Below, piece after piece: positions 37,881 through 48,947 of a stretch of 64,000 bases of DNA (its first letter is position 1; every line of letters starts with the position of its first letter). The notes under the pieces were generated by a model. It was given only the letters and a program-made list of their open reading frames with translations. It searched no databases and was not told where the DNA came from. Source of the stretch: Pseudomonas sp. TH31 (lineage in GTDB: Bacteria; Pseudomonadota; Gammaproteobacteria; Pseudomonadales; Pseudomonadaceae); contig NZ_JAEKEZ010000015.1 of NCBI RefSeq assembly GCF_016650815.1, positions 231,254 through 295,253 of the forward strand, in the 5' to 3' direction. The position numbers and the translations under genes were made by a program.

Positions 37881-38371
37881 CAGGCGCACCTCTCCTGCAT
37901 TGCTCAGTAAATGTCCGCGGGCCATCCACAGATTCGACAGCGCAAACAGCGTCACCAGCTGTGCCGTGTTCTTGGCCAAGCCACGGAAGCGCGTCTTCAC
38001 ATAACCGAACTGGCGCTTGATCACCCGAAACAATGGGATGGACTCCTCCTCACCTCGTCTGGGCTTTGCAGTACTCGATTTTGTGCTTGGCCTTATAGAG
38101 CCGGCTGCGTTTATTCAGTCGTGAATAAGTGCTACGTCGCGCCGCGATCTGCCAAATCACTTCACGATTTCCGTGTTCATCACGCTTCTCAACACCGGTG
38201 TGACCAGCATCTGCATAGACCGCGTTTTCTTCGCCATGCAACAGTTCAGCAGCCTGGGTGATATCGGCCACATTCGCGGCTGTCCCGTGGACGTGGTGAA
38301 CCAGCCCTGACTCCACATTGGCGCCGATCTCGGGCAGCAGCAGCGCATTGCTGCGCCGCCCCCTAAGAGCC
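37881..38371 (-). pseudogene. IS5-family transposase C-terminal fragment
   Basis: Minus-strand frames read [56 protein letters not shown], then after a frame change [20 protein letters not shown] and a stop near 37880. These are the second half of an IS5-family DDE transposase. The N-terminal half is missing: the IS4-family element at 38372 adjoins the break. Confidence 0.85.
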
Positions 38372-39791
38372 AGCCCTTTCAAGGTGTTTTCCCTTTATGA
38401 GCCTTAAGCACCCGATCGGTCGATACATGCGCATTCGCAGCCTTTCCCTCCAGCCATTCCTTGGGCTTGGCGATTTTTGGACCGCGTATGCTTTTTGCGA
38501 CCTGCTTGGGTTTGATGTTCCTGGCCAGCGCCAACAGGCGCTCTGCCAGAGTTTCTGAGGTCGTTTGAAGTGATGGATAATCCGAGGGCAACGCGATCTG
38601 CATGCCCTCATAACCGCTCCGCACTTGCACGGCCAGATGGAAGGTCGAAGCTTCCCAGCCTTCAGGCTGCGTCTCGCGATGGGCCTGCTCCACACTACGT
38701 TTGAGAACAGCCAAAACGTTGTAGGCCAACACCGCCGAGGCAAAGCCCAGCAAGGCCGCCCGCGGAGAACCGAGGCTTTCGATTTCACTGTCCAGCACCG
38801 ATTCGAGACGCTGGAACATCCCTTCGATACTCCAGCGGCGACGGTATAAATCGGCGATCTGCTCGGCACTGATGGTGTCGGGCAAGTTGCTCCAGAACCA
38901 CATCACTGAGTCGCCTGATTCGGTAGGTTTTTGCAGGTTCAGTTCAATTCGGCGCCAGCGGTAGCCACCTTTGAGCTCGATGCTTTGTTCGCGCACTGTT
39001 CCGGCTTCGACAGGCACGGGTTCTTGCCAGTCGCTTTCCTGAATCAGCCTTGGATGTTTGCTTGGCTGGCGGATAATGAACGAAGCGCTCGCTTCCTCGC
39101 AGGCCTGCATGACGGGCAACGTGCAATAAAGCCGATCGGCCATCCACAGCTGCCCCTCATTGGCACGAGCCAACAACGGCAGCACGCCGACGCGCCCACT
39201 CGCGTAGGCATCCTCGCAAGACTGCAAGTCAACGATCTGGTCCAGGTCAGGATCGTAAACCACGACTGAAAACCCCGGCCGAGCCGCGCCTCGTTCACGC
39301 CGCAAAGCCCCCAAACGTTTTTCGGAAGAAGGCAAGTGGTTGCCGTCAACGATACGCAGTTGCCAGCCGGGCAAAATGGTTGAACAGCCCAACTTTTCTA
39401 TCGTCGGAGCCAAGCGTTCTGCGCTACCGGTGACCAAGGCCCGCAGCAACGCGGGCTCTGTGCGGCTGACCTTGTCATAGAGCGCCGCCAAGGTAACCGA
39501 TAGATCATCCATCTGGCGTGCAGCGGCATGTAAGGAAGGCCGTAAACCCAATGAAACAAGGGACATCAGCTCAACAATGGTCGAAAACAAAAGTTCACGC
39601 GGGTACTGGCGTTGACGATGCTCTTCGAACACCTGATCAACCCACTCTGCAGGAATGGCGTGCTCCAGTGCCAACTTGACCATGACACTGGCGGTGCCTT
39701 TTTTCAAACCGCGCTAAAACTTCTGCCCACATCGCTTTCATCACCCTGACTGGAGTTTTGGGGGATTTTAAACGAAGACCTTGAAAGGGCT
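38372..39791 (-). mobile_element. IS4-family element with terminal inverted repeats
   Basis: AGCCCTTTCAAGGT at 38372 is repeated inverted as ACCTTGAAAGGGCT ending at 39791. The flanks CCCTAAGAGCC (left) and CCCTAGGAGCC (right) are an 11-bp near-identical pair, compatible with the 10-12-bp target duplication of IS4 elements with one mismatch. It joins the IS5 fragment on one side and a group II intron end on the other. Confidence 0.8.
38379..39732 (-). pseudogene. IS4-family transposase, N-terminal frame break
   Basis: DDE transposase with LRIVDGNHLPSSEKRL (first Asp), LWMADRLYC (second Asp) and the YRRRWSIEGMFQRLE signature of IS4 (Glu). The natural start is probably ATG 39732 (MWAEVLARFE), which joins the long frame only if the A6 run near 39699-39704 is one base shorter; otherwise translation could begin at ATG 39683. 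The stop lies inside the terminal repeat. Confidence 0.88.
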
Positions 39792-39960
39792 GCCCCTAGG
39801 AGCCGGACGTGAGAGTCACCCCTCATCCGGCTCAAGCCACTTGCCAGCACCATGTTTTGACACAGGGCATCAATCCGAAACGGTCGCGGTACGACGGCGA
39901 GCGAAGCAAGACATCCACGCAGGATCAAACGGATTCGCCTTGCCGCGTATTTTGACATGA
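39792..39960 (-). mobile_element. Group II intron 3' remnant (domain V and end of its reverse transcriptase)
   Basis: On the minus strand, 39833-39800 forms a 34-nt hairpin starting GAGCCGGATGAGGGG and closing CGTCCGGCTC, with the size and stem/bulge arrangement of intron domain V. Just upstream of it, 39960-39870 reads GKANPFDPAWMSCFARRR in one frame, like the C-terminus of intron-encoded maturases. Domain VI is cut by the IS4-family element. The rest of the intron is absent. Confidence 0.6.
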
Positions 39961-40193
39961 CGATCGATTGGAATGGTTGCGGTACGTCGTTGCTTACCCC
40001 TTATGTTAAGGAGGAAACGGTGTCCTGTCTTTCAAGGGGCTCGTCCAGGCATGGATTTCACTGCTGTGCACTAATAAAATTTTTAGAGTGATGTCACAGT
40101 ACGGAAGTACAGATTGATAAAGTTTCTTTGTTAATGCTATTTTAATCAACTTGTACTATCTTTTTGCATTTACAATAATTAGAGTCTTCTCTT
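39961..40193. promoter_or_regulatory. Intergenic region upstream of dsbD
   Basis: About 230 bp without genes. The last 120 bp are AT-rich (from AAAATTTTTAGAG near 40076 to the start codon), unlike the GC-rich surroundings, and probably hold the promoter of the dsbD-tlpA unit. No specific operator recognised. Confidence 0.4.
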
Positions 40194-41930
40194 ATGCACC
40201 GTTTTTTCACTTTGCTATTGATGTTATTCTCAGGGTTTATCCATGCGGGAGGCAGCCTATTTGATGTTAAGCCAGAGTTTCTTCCGGCAGAAAAAGCATT
40301 TACGTTCAGTTCTCAGCGACTTCCTTCGGGTGAAACTCAGCTCTATTGGCAAGTCGCCGAAGGGTATTACCTGTATCAGCAACGTCTAACATTCGACGGT
40401 TTAGCCCAAGAACATCTTCCGCCCTTTCCTGACGGTGAAGTTCACAGCGATGAGTTTTTCGGTACCCAGCAAGTCTACCGGCAGGGGCTGGAACTGAAGC
40501 TTCCAGCAGAGGCTACCGGCAAAATCAAAGTAGGTTGGCAGGGCTGCGCCGATGCGGGTTTGTGCTATCCACCGCAGTCATTGGCCGTTGATCTGGGCGG
40601 GAGCCCGTCGGTAGTCAATCCTGGTGAAGCACCTGATCAGGCACTTGCCAGCGGCCTTCAGCAACGATCACTCGGCTGGAGCCTGCTGATCTTCTTCGGC
40701 CTGGGCTTGTTGCTGGCGTTTGCCCCTTGCTCGCTTCCCATGTTGCCGATTCTTGCAGGGCTGGTCGTCGGCAGCGGCGCAAGCTCGCGGCGTGGTTTTG
40801 CCCTGGCGGGCAGCTATGTGTTTTGCATGGCGTTGGTCTACGCCGCCATGGGTGTGCTCGCTGCCATGCTGGGTGCCAATTTGCAGGCCTTGCTGCAGCA
40901 GCCGTGGGTGCTGGGTAGTTTCGCCGCGGTCTTTATCTTGTTGTCATTGCCGATGTTTGGCTTTTTCGAGTTTCAGTTGCCCCCCTTCCTGCGCGATCGC
41001 CTGGAGAATGCCAGTCGTCAACGCAACGGTGGCAGCCTGGTAGGGGCCGGCGTCATGGGTGCATTGTCGGGACTTTTGGTAGGCCCCTGCATGACTGCTC
41101 CCCTCGCTGGCGCGCTGCTGTACATCGCACAAAGCGGTAACGGAGTGCACGGCGGTCTTGTTCTGTTTGCCATGGGCCTGGGCATTGGTCTGCCCTTGTT
41201 GTTGCTCGTCACTGTCGGCAATCGCTTCCTGCCCAAACCCGGGGCCTGGATGAACTTGCTCAAAGGCGCCTTTGGTTTCCTGTTTCTGGGCACTGCGATC
41301 TACATGCTCAGACCAGTACTGGATGAGGCCTTTTGGATCGGCCTGTGGGGAACGTTGTCGCTGATCCTGGCTTATGCCGTGTGGCATCAACGCCAACCAG
41401 CGGGACGCACGACTCATGTGTTCGGCATTGCTACTGTCGTGTTCGGTGTCTGGGGGAGCTTGCTTGTGGTCGGCGCCGCTGGGGGCTCGGATGATCTGTG
41501 GCGACCTTTGAAAGTCTATAGCGCCCCCGCCACCAATGCGGCATCGCAGCCGTCGGGGCATGATGCGTTCTCTACCATCAAGACGCCGACTGAACTGCAA
41601 AACGCACTGGATTCGGCGAAGGAAAGTGGTCAATGGGTGCTGTTGGATTATTACGCCGATTGGTGCGTGTCCTGTCGAGTGATGGAAAAGGAAGTGTTCG
41701 GCAAGTCTCACGTCATGGACGCTTTGAAAGAGGTGCGCCTGCTGCGCCTGGACGTCACAACGGACAACGCTGATAGCCGTGAGTTGTTGAGCCGCTACAA
41801 GGTCCCGGGGCCTCCGAGCTTTTTATGGATCGGGCCGGACGCCGAGGAGCGTCGTAGTCAGCGTATTACCGGGCAAGTTAATGCCGAGGCGTTTCTTCAA
41901 CGCTGGAACATAACCAAGGAAGGTCGTTGA
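40194..41930 (+). CDS. dsbD: DsbD-type thiol:disulfide interchange protein
   Basis: Carries electrons from cytoplasmic thioredoxin across the inner membrane to periplasmic reductants. 578 residues: signal peptide (1-19), periplasmic alpha domain with the Cys pair in WQGCADAGLCYPP, a central eight-helix domain with FAPCSLPMLP and GPCMTAPLAG (the redox-active membrane cysteines), and a C-terminal thioredoxin domain with CVSC in YADWCVSCRVMEKEVF. All six catalytic cysteines present. Overlaps the next gene (TGATG). Confidence 0.95.
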   Translation: MHRFFTLLLMLFSGFIHAGGSLFDVKPEFLPAEKAFTFSSQRLPSGETQLYWQVAEGYYLYQQRLTFDGLAQEHLPPFPDGEVHSDEFFGTQQVYRQGLELKLPAEATGKIKVGWQGCADAGLCYPPQSLAVDLGGSPSVVNPGEAPDQALASGLQQRSLGWSLLIFFGLGLLLAFAPCSLPMLPILAGLVVGSGASSRRGFALAGSYVFCMALVYAAMGVLAAMLGANLQALLQQPWVLGSFAAVFILLSLPMFGFFEFQLPPFLRDRLENASRQRNGGSLVGAGVMGALSGLLVGPCMTAPLAGALLYIAQSGNGVHGGLVLFAMGLGIGLPLLLLVTVGNRFLPKPGAWMNLLKGAFGFLFLGTAIYMLRPVLDEAFWIGLWGTLSLILAYAVWHQRQPAGRTTHVFGIATVVFGVWGSLLVVGAAGGSDDLWRPLKVYSAPATNAASQPSGHDAFSTIKTPTELQNALDSAKESGQWVLLDYYADWCVSCRVMEKEVFGKSHVMDALKEVRLLRLDVTTDNADSRELLSRYKVPGPPSFLWIGPDAEERRSQRITGQVNAEAFLQRWNITKEGR

Positions 41931-42736
41931 TGCTTACTTTCAATATTGGCAGCTTTGTCATTTCGCTGAGCCATCTGTTGCTGATCGGCGCATTACTGGT
42001 CGCTACCCTGATCGGACGTCGTGTGGCCAAAGAGGGCAAGGGGCGCCTGGACTCAGTGCTGTTCTGGCTGTTGATTTTGGGGCTTCTGGTGGCGAGAGCA
42101 GGCTTCGTTCTGGTCTACAGGGAACACTACGGAACTGACCTGTGGCGCATGATCGATGTGCGTGATGGCGGCTTTCTCGTGTTGCCGGGAATCATCGCGG
42201 GGGTGTTCGGGGCGCTGATCCTGGGTTGGAAAATCGCTACACTGCGTCGACCACTGGCGGCCTCAGTGGTCAGCGGCTTGCTCCTGTGGGGCCTTGGGAC
42301 ATTGTCGTTAAGCGTTTACGAGCAGGGGACGCGTCTGCCGGATATTCCTGTGCGCACGAGCACTGGAGAGACCGTGCAACTCACGCACTATCAAGGGCGC
42401 CCATTGGTGATCAACCTGTGGGCCACCTGGTGCCCACCCTGCCGGCGTGAAATGCCCGTGCTCCAGAAAGCTCAGGCCGCGCACCCGGACGTAAACTTTC
42501 TTTTCGTGAACCAGGGCGAAGGCTCGGACATCGTCAACACGTTCCTCTCCAGCCAAAACCTCAGCCTGAACAATATTTTGTATGATGGCGGCGGGCGACT
42601 TGGCCAGGTCGTGGGTTCGATGGCGCTGCCAACGACCCTTTTCTACAGCGCGGACGGCAGATTAATCAGTAGTCATCTAGGTGAGCTATCAGATGCTAGT
42701 CTGGCTCGAGCGCTTGAACAATTCGAAGGGCGCTGA
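41930..42736 (+). CDS. Membrane-anchored TlpA-like thiol-disulfide oxidoreductase
   Basis: 268 residues. The N-terminal ~125 residues form about four membrane helices, of the kind seen in prolipoprotein diacylglyceryl transferase-like proteins (LVARAGFVLVYREHYG, then GGFLVLPGIIAGVFG). The remainder is a periplasmic TlpA/ResA thioredoxin domain with WCPPC in NLWATWCPPCRREMPVL and cis-Pro in ALPTTLFY. Likely receives electrons from the co-encoded DsbD. Start at ATG 41930 overlaps the dsbD stop. Confidence 0.88.
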   Translation: MLTFNIGSFVISLSHLLLIGALLVATLIGRRVAKEGKGRLDSVLFWLLILGLLVARAGFVLVYREHYGTDLWRMIDVRDGGFLVLPGIIAGVFGALILGWKIATLRRPLAASVVSGLLLWGLGTLSLSVYEQGTRLPDIPVRTSTGETVQLTHYQGRPLVINLWATWCPPCRREMPVLQKAQAAHPDVNFLFVNQGEGSDIVNTFLSSQNLSLNNILYDGGGRLGQVVGSMALPTTLFYSADGRLISSHLGELSDASLARALEQFEGR

Positions 42737-42827
42737 ATTTGCTCACCCGGAGCAAACTTCCTCTCTGTATTGCCTCGTTAATAACTCACAAAAAAATCTG
42801 AACAACCTTGAGGTTAAGTGACTACTT

Positions 42828-44150
42828 ATGGAATGGATTGCGGACCCCACCGCGTGGCTTGGATTGCTGACACTGATCGTGTTGGAACTGGTCCTCGGAA
42901 TAGACAATCTCGTTTTTATCGCAATTCTTGCCGACAAATTGCCACCTGAGCAACGGGACCGGGCACGCGTCATCGGGCTCTCGCTTGCGCTCATCATGCG
43001 ACTGGGCTTGCTCGCGGGCATTTCGTGGATGGTGACGCTGACCAAACCGCTGGTCACAGTTTTTGAGCATGCATTCTCCGGCCGGGACCTGATCCTGCTG
43101 TTTGGTGGTGTGTTCCTGCTGTTCAAAGCGACGATGGAACTGCATGAACGTCTCGAAGGGCATGTGGCGCAACGCTCGGGCAACGTCAGCTACGCGCTTT
43201 TCTGGCCGATTGTCCTGCAGATTGTGGTGCTGGACGCCGTCTTCTCGCTGGATGCCGTGATCACGGCGGTGGGGATGGTTGATGAGCTCTCGATCATGAT
43301 GATCGCCGTTATCTTCTCCATCGGTATCATGATTGTCGCCAGCAAACCGTTGACCCACTTCGTCAATTCACACCCTACTGTCATCATGCTGTGTCTGGGG
43401 TTTTTGATGATGATTGGGTTCAGCCTTACGGCTGAAGGGCTTGGCTTCCACATTCCCAAGGGCTACCTCTACGCAGCCATTGGCTTCTCAATCCTCATCG
43501 AGCTGTTCAACCAGATTGCCCGCGCACGGCGCAAGAAGTCCTTGCAGGGCCAGCGCTCGATGCGAGTCAGAACAGCGCATGCCGTTTTGCGTTTGCTGGG
43601 CGGCAAGCAACTGGAACAGGACGAAGTGGGTGAAGAAATCGTTGACCTGGTCGGGAGCGATGGCCAGGCGCCTGTTTTTGACCGGCGCGAGCGCGTCATG
43701 ATCAGCGGAGTGCTGAGGCTGGCAGAACGTACTATTCGCACCATCATGACGCCAAGCGATGAAATTGATCGCTTCGACTTGCGCCAGTCTCAGGCGGAAC
43801 TGGAGAGTGCCCTGATGAACTCTCCTCATTCCCGGCTTCCTGTGATCCGCAATGGCCGGCTGAGCGAGGCTGATGGTTTCGTTCATAAAAAGGATGTGCT
43901 CAAAGCGCTGCTTGCCGGACAGACCCCGCAGTTCGAAGAGTTTATCCGCCCTGCAGTCCGGTTGGCTGGCAGCCTGACGATCCTCAATGCACTTGAGCAG
44001 ATGCGCAGGGAGTCCACGCACATTGCGTTCGTGGTCAATGAGCGTGACGGGCTTGTCGGGCTATTGACCGTGACCGACATTCTCGAGTCCATCGCCGGTG
44101 ATCTGCCTGATGCCAGCGAGCTGGAGACCGCTTCCGTAGCACTGGCGTAA
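42828..44150 (+). CDS. TerC-family integral membrane protein with CBS domains
   Basis: 440 residues. N-terminal TerC domain with about seven helices; acidic membrane residues in [18 protein letters not shown] and [19 protein letters not shown] are the family hallmark, associated with metal handling (manganese export in studied members). The C-terminal half carries a CBS pair ([37 protein letters not shown]) as in the YoaE/YegH subgroup. The substrate here is unknown. Followed by a terminator. Confidence 0.9.
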   Translation: MEWIADPTAWLGLLTLIVLELVLGIDNLVFIAILADKLPPEQRDRARVIGLSLALIMRLGLLAGISWMVTLTKPLVTVFEHAFSGRDLILLFGGVFLLFKATMELHERLEGHVAQRSGNVSYALFWPIVLQIVVLDAVFSLDAVITAVGMVDELSIMMIAVIFSIGIMIVASKPLTHFVNSHPTVIMLCLGFLMMIGFSLTAEGLGFHIPKGYLYAAIGFSILIELFNQIARARRKKSLQGQRSMRVRTAHAVLRLLGGKQLEQDEVGEEIVDLVGSDGQAPVFDRRERVMISGVLRLAERTIRTIMTPSDEIDRFDLRQSQAELESALMNSPHSRLPVIRNGRLSEADGFVHKKDVLKALLAGQTPQFEEFIRPAVRLAGSLTILNALEQMRRESTHIAFVVNERDGLVGLLTVTDILESIAGDLPDASELETASVALA

Positions 44151-44196
44151 ACGTCGCTTGGCTACGCTCGTTTGACGCACCACAAAGAAACGCCCC

Positions 44197-44232
44197 AAAA
44201 AGGGTTCTTGCTTGGATAGAAGGGCCCTTTTT
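44197..44232 (+). terminator. Rho-independent terminator after the TerC-family gene
   Basis: AAAAAGGG and CCCTTTTT (8-bp stem, 20-base loop that contains a further GGG) lie 47 bp after the stop at 44150; the 3' arm supplies the T-tract. Confidence 0.6.
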
Positions 44233-44257
44233 CATAACCGCCAGACATGATCCGCAT

Positions 44258-44485
44258 CACAGCTCCAGCTTGTAGCCCACGCCGTAGATCGAGCGAATCG
44301 GATCATCACTGGGGCTGGCATCGTCCAGTTTACGTCGCAGGTTGCGGATGTGGCTGTCCACGATGCGGCCGGTGACAATCGGGAGATCGAAGTACGGTTT
44401 GTACCCCGTGAAAGTACCCTCCTGGGGCGTCGCTCAGGATCTTGAACAGGCGCAAATCAACCGGCGCCAGGTCAAGACTGTCACG
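44258..44485 (-). pseudogene. C-terminal fragment of an OmpR-family response regulator
   Basis: The minus strand ends SDDPIRSIYGVGYKLEL, the typical winged-helix wing and stop of an OmpR-type regulator, preceded by IVDSHIRNLRRKL-like sequence. A frame change lies around 44420 at a GGGG/CCCC run. Upstream half absent, replaced by an IS66 tail. Confidence 0.8.
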
Positions 44486-44559
44486 TACAGTTCTGTAAGC
44501 AGTTGAGGGGTGAAATTCCCTTCGCCTGACTCGACTTGCTGGATCGCTACGCAGCGGCA

Positions 44560-44688
44560 AACGGACAGCGGCATGAGCCTCAACGGGCATGATCCGTATG
44601 CTTATTTGAAGGACGTGCTCACGCGTCTGCCGACGCAACGGGCGAGTGATATCGCGGAGCTGCTGCCGCAAAGGTGGCAACCGACTTA
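44560..44688 (+). pseudogene. IS66 TnpC C-terminal fragment
   Basis: Reads SLNGHDPYAYLKDVLTRLPT, then RASDIAELLPQRWQPT and a stop, the standard end of IS66 transposases. It belongs to a subgroup different from the element at 7637 (which ends differently). Only about 130 bp remain. Confidence 0.8.
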
Positions 44689-44825
44689 GTTGCGCAAGAC
44701 GGGATACCCGGATGCATGCAATAGTTACTTACACTAAGTGACTGAATTTGCTTTTAAATATTATTAGTAATAGTTAGCAAGGCACCGAAACTATTAAGTC
44801 TCAGCATGTACCGGCTTCCGACCTT

Positions 44826-45442
44826 AAATTCCATCGTTTGAAGACCTTCAAGATCAGTAATGATCCGTAGTTTGCCGACAAGGTCGTCGATGTCGTCGGG
44901 CTTTATCTGAATCCGCCGGATAATGCCATCGTTCTGTCGGTGGATAAGAAAACCTAGATCCAGGCCTTGGATCGCACACAACCGATATTGCCGCTACGCT
45001 CCGGTCAGATTGAGCGATGTACGCATGATTACAAACGCCATGGCATCGCCAGTTTGTATGCTGCTTTTGACATTCTGACGGGAAAGGTCATCGGGCGGAT
45101 AATCCAGCGCACCAGACTAAAAAGCTTCTTCTTTCTGCAACAAATCGACCGCGCTACGCCCACAGAGCTTGACCTGCATGTCATCCTGGACAACAGCTCG
45201 ACTCACAAAACCCCGACCATCAAGCAATGGCTGTAGAAACAACCGCGTTTCAAGCTGCACTTCAAGCAGACCAGTGCTTCGTGGCTGAATTCTGTGGAAG
45301 GTTGGTTCGCGCAGTTGGAAAGGCGGGCGCTGTATCGTGGAGTCTTCACCAGCGTGGCCGAACTGAAAGCGGCTATTCGTCAATTTATTGAGACCCACAA
45401 TGACCTTCGGTGAAGCCCTTCCGGTGGAACAAGACGGCTGAA
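44826..45442 (+). pseudogene. IS630-family transposase fragment
   Basis: Frames from 44826 read FADKVVDVVGLYLNPPDNAI and LSVDKKT, interrupted by stops, then from 44967 DRTQPILPLRSGQIERCTHDYKR..., LDLHVILDNSSTHKT with the second catalytic Asp, and after a TAG SASWLNSVEGWFAQLERRAL with the final acidic residue. Full catalytic domain but with at least three stops. Its 3' end is cut by the IS3 element at 45443. Confidence 0.85.
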
Positions 45443-45450
45443 TGTAGTGG

Positions 45451-46613
<1,163 letters not shown>

Positions 46614-46809
46614 CTGACACCTCGATCTGGCGAGTATTCTCGCCTAAATGGGTGTCCGGTTTCATTAGACCACTACAGAATCAATTATCAGCTCTGTAAA
46701 TAAAGCAAAGCTGGGGGGGCGATAAAAAATAAGTTATTGAATTAACCGCTCAGGACACTAGCCAATAAAGGACGGACGAATTAACTGGAGGGGCTAACGA
46801 TGGAGTAAC

Positions 46810-48489
46810 CTGTCAACACCGGTTGAAAACTGACCCACCGTCCGCCCCCCACTGGGGATGCGGCGGAAATCTTGGACTACCTGGAGGTAGTTCATGTACT
46901 CATACGAAGACCGTATCCGAGCGGTCAAGCTCTACATCAAACTGGGCAAGCGAACCGGGGCAACTATTCGTCAGTTGGGCTACCCGACGAAGAACTCTTT
47001 GAAGAGCTGGCACGCAGAGTATGAGCGATGCCTCGACCTGCCGCGTGGCTACGAGAACTCGAAGTCGAAGTACTCACTGGCCCAAAGGGAAAAGGCTGTC
47101 GGGCACTATCTCGAATACGGTCGCAACATCGCCGCTACCATCAAGGCGTTGGGCTACCCCGCGCGGGATTCGTTGCGTGCCTGGATTTACGAAATGCACC
47201 CCGAGTTGCATACGCGTATTGTCGGTCGATCAGACGGGTTAGCCCGGCCGCCAGCGGTGAAGCAGGCAGCGGTCATCGCGCTGTGCACGCGAAAAGAAAG
47301 TGCGAAAGCCCTGGCTCAAAAACTGGGCGTGTGCAGGCCGACCTTGTACAACTGGAAAAACCAGCTACTCGGCCCAGAGGTATCCCCATCCATGAAGTGT
47401 CGGCTTGAACCCTCATCGTCACCGGAACGAGAGGAGTTGCAGCGGCAACTCGAATCTCTCCAGCTCGATGTTCGCCGTTTGCAGCTTGAACATGACCTGT
47501 TGATGAGGGCGAATGAACTCATAAAAAAAGAGACGGGCATCAACCGGCAAGTCCTGACCAATCGGGAGAAGACATTGCTGGCTGATGCCCTAAGGCAGAG
47601 GTACTCCTTGCTAGAGCTGCTTGACGCGTTGGGCTTGGCCCGAAGCTCCTATTTCTATCATCGAGCCCGAATGCAGGTCGCGGAAAAGTACACCGAAGCG
47701 CGTCGTGCCATGGCGGACATATTCGAGCGCAATCATCGTTGCTATGGCTACCGTCGGATGCGAGCTTCGTTGAGCAGGCAGCGTGTGCGCCTTTCAGAGA
47801 AGGTGGTGCAGCGCTTGATGAAGCAGGAGTGCCTAGTCGTCGCCAAGCCGAAACGGCGTCGATACGGTTCCTACCTCGGGGAGATCAGTCCGGCGCCGGA
47901 AAACCTCCTCAACCGCGACTTCACGGCCCTAGCTCCGAATGAGAAATGGCTGACCGACATCTCGGAGTTCCAGATCCCGGCCGGCAAGGTGTACCTGTCC
48001 CCCATGATCGACTGCTTCGATGGGAAGGTAATCAGTTGGTCGATCGGCACGCGTCCCGACGCCGAGCTTGTGAACACGATGCTGGATGCCGCTGTCGAAA
48101 CGGTGGCCAGCAACGATAAACGGCCTGTTGTTCACTCCGATCGTGGCGCTCACTACCGCTGGCCCGGCTGGCTATCGCGCATCGCTGATGCGAAGCTGAT
48201 TCGTTCGATGTCGCGCAAAGGCTGCTCACCTGACAACGCGGCTTGTGAAGGTTTCTTCGGCCGACTGAAAACGGAGCTGTTCTATCCTCGCAACTGGCAG
48301 TCAACGAGCATCGAGCAGTTCATTCAGGCCTTGGATTCATACATTCGCTGGTACAACGAAAAACGAATCAAGATTTCCCTCGGCGCGCTCAGTCCCATTG
48401 AGTATCGTGAAAGCCTGGGCTTCGCGGCATAACCAGTCCAAGTTTTTGTCCGCATCCCCACTGGGTCAGTTTTGCTTCGGTACTGACAG
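46810..48489 (+). mobile_element. Complete IS3-family element with single-ORF transposase and 4-bp target duplication
   Basis: 1,680 bp. Inverted ends CTGTCAACACCGG...AAAACTGACCCA and the complement at 48460-48489 match over most of ~29 bp. TAAC occurs at 46806-46809 and again at 48490-48493. Intact by appearance. Confidence 0.88.
46894..48432 (+). CDS. IS3-family transposase (single-ORF type)
   Basis: 512 residues with two N-terminal helix-turn-helix segments (about 1-50 and 55-105), a third HTH near residue 130 (ESAKALAQKLGVCRPTLYNW), a coiled coil (about 175-215), and an integrase core with NEKWLTDISEF, VHSDRGAHYRW and GCSPDNAACEGFFGRLKTE. The OrfA and OrfB functions are in one frame, so no frameshifting is needed. 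Ribosome site GGAGG precedes ATG 46894. Confidence 0.92.
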   Translation: MYSYEDRIRAVKLYIKLGKRTGATIRQLGYPTKNSLKSWHAEYERCLDLPRGYENSKSKYSLAQREKAVGHYLEYGRNIAATIKALGYPARDSLRAWIYEMHPELHTRIVGRSDGLARPPAVKQAAVIALCTRKESAKALAQKLGVCRPTLYNWKNQLLGPEVSPSMKCRLEPSSSPEREELQRQLESLQLDVRRLQLEHDLLMRANELIKKETGINRQVLTNREKTLLADALRQRYSLLELLDALGLARSSYFYHRARMQVAEKYTEARRAMADIFERNHRCYGYRRMRASLSRQRVRLSEKVVQRLMKQECLVVAKPKRRRYGSYLGEISPAPENLLNRDFTALAPNEKWLTDISEFQIPAGKVYLSPMIDCFDGKVISWSIGTRPDAELVNTMLDAAVETVASNDKRPVVHSDRGAHYRWPGWLSRIADAKLIRSMSRKGCSPDNAACEGFFGRLKTELFYPRNWQSTSIEQFIQALDSYIRWYNEKRIKISLGALSPIEYRESLGFAA

Positions 48490-48493
48490 TAAC

Positions 48494-48947
48494 CCTCGAC
48501 ATTTGGTTTCAAGCAAGCTTTCCAGTGATTGATCGAAAACCGTACAGACGCCTCTCCAGGCTTTCCCGTCAACGATACCGCCCCCCTCTACGCCTGTTAG
48601 CCGTGAAAAAAGGTCCGGGGGTGTCGTCTACGTGTCTACGCACATTTATTTTTGGACTCGCTGGCCCCAAGTTAAGCTGCAGCATAGAAGGCTTTGATGG
48701 TTCCGCAACGAAAGCTAAGCCGGCATTATAACAAGGAGCATCTGCACAGCGCGCTGAAATACCGATCAGCACGGAAGTTTAGGCGCTTGGCGGCGGCATC
48801 AATTTAACGGAGTATAGGCGTCCGCTCTAATAGGGGCCAATCCACCAAGCGTGATTAATAACTAGGAATTTTAACGCACAGTCTTTAGCTTGAAACACCC
48901 AGAAAAGTCAATAACTTTATTCGGCGTGCAGTAAAACAACTCCCTGA
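48494..48947. other. Gene-free stretch between IS3-type element and the Cif homologue
   Basis: About 450 bp, AT-richer in its second half. No ORF with coding character, no strong hairpin and no match to the other repeats of the window was seen. Confidence 0.5.

Noticed and set aside
40944..41711. 255-codon minus-strand frame
   Set aside because: Antisense to dsbD, no recognisable domain or start site.
44754..44981. 75-codon minus-strand frame
   Set aside because: Antisense to the IS630-family fragment.
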